64,000 nt of DNA. It comes from Conchocele bisecta (taxonomy: Eukaryota > Mollusca > Bivalvia > Lucinida > Thyasiridae). Of this stretch, positions 63,504-64,000 are shown one piece after another (the first letter of the stretch is position 1; each line of letters opens with the position of its first letter). The position numbers and the translations under genes were made by a program. Location: positions 113,725,370-113,789,369 of the forward strand of contig CM055266.1 of the NCBI GenBank assembly GCA_029237695.1. The letters are read 5' to 3'. The notes beneath the pieces were generated by a model that searched no databases, was not told the DNA's origin, and worked only from the letters and a program-made list of their open reading frames with translations.

Positions 63504-64000
63504 CTGTCAAAGGCAGCCACAAAACCACTCATAACAAAAAAAGGATCTTCGTACAACTAAAATTGAAATTTGGACATTTAAAGAGGGTTTCAAAACAAAG
63601 TATGTCCAACTACATATTTATTGTGACAGCACAACCGTACTGACCCTAGATATTGGGAGTTTGTTGTGGGTAACCATATATGTACGTGTTTCCCCAGAAT
63701 AAACTGTCTGAATTATTTACAGTACATGTTATGATATATACCCCGGGCAGTATGTCGCCAGACCAGACAAGTGGGTTTTCTCCGGGTACTCCAATTTCCT
63801 CCCACATTAATGATCACCTATATGCCCCCATCTGTACCAATGAAAGCATTTGTGTAACTGCTATCACACTCTGTAGTCGTTGACACAAACTCAATAAGTT
63901 CAATCTGCATCAAAGCTCCAGATAAGTTTAGTATCTACTGTCTGTTCCATGTGTTCCTCCTGCCGACGAACTTTTGTTTATTAAACACATTAAATCTAAA
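63504..64000. other. no recognisable feature at the window edge
   Basis: A lone CAAAGCTCCAGATAAG near 63911 resembles a CAGAG-element end. No upstream exon of the FAM120A-like gene is recognised. Confidence 0.4.

Overview
This is a eukaryotic, AT-rich, repeat-saturated window, most likely from a bivalve mollusc. It has spliced exons with GT-AG introns of up to about 10 kb and tRNA-derived SINEs. It also has dozens of foldback MITEs, and tandem arrays ending in a (GGAC)n-type microsatellite plus hairpin, the layout described for bivalve 'pearl' elements. I see no bacterial-type operon, CRISPR array, rRNA gene or intact transposase.

The only host gene I can support is the 3' part of a FAM120A-like gene (constitutive coactivator of PPAR-gamma-like protein family, RNA-binding) on the minus strand. 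Twelve exons run from 62792 down to a stop codon at 16033. All eleven internal junctions are phase-compatible and together encode 635 complete residues. The N-terminal XPG/FEN1-like domain and the start codon lie beyond the right edge. Exon order: 62686-62792, 53304-53383, 51899-52030, 48201-48357, 41788-42058, 39012-39120, 34901-35107, 32034-32289, 21312-21462, 20011-20098, 18493-18647, 16033-16228. The conserved middle block, the block with FANEVCG and CDGQ, the QLEIAGVVVG motif, RG-rich stretches and a new acidic tail can all be read.

Everything else is intron or downstream DNA filled with repeats. Families I can define by ends and target duplications are: (1) a SINE with GTGTTTAACGGCCTATCAAC, every copy in the same orientation; (2) TAGCCGATTTC foldbacks with CWG 3-bp duplications (Harbinger-like); (3) CAGAGCTCCAG elements with 6-bp duplications, one carrying a decayed coding segment; (4) CAGGGATTCC elements with 6-bp duplications; (5) several TTAA-flanked foldbacks (piggyBac-like); (6) TGTGGCTGTGACTGG, GGGCCCGTTTCAC and GAGACACGCCATG families; (7) pearl/Helentron-like arrays with 155-180 or about 430 bp units.

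Layout: 1-16032 is downstream DNA or 3' UTR with nested MITEs and SINEs. 16033-22000 holds the last four exons. 22000-32000 is a long repeat-filled intron. 32034-42058 holds four exons, a 430-bp-unit array and a 1.5 kb minisatellite next to exon 39012-39120. 42059-53383 holds a 94-nt G run, array-rich introns and three exons. 53384-64000 holds another array, a 3.7 kb nested transposon complex and the most upstream recognised exon. The most interesting non-genic signals are a TGACCTTGACCTT box shared by otherwise unlike tandem arrays, the uniform orientation of the SINEs, and the reconstructable multi-layer insertions.
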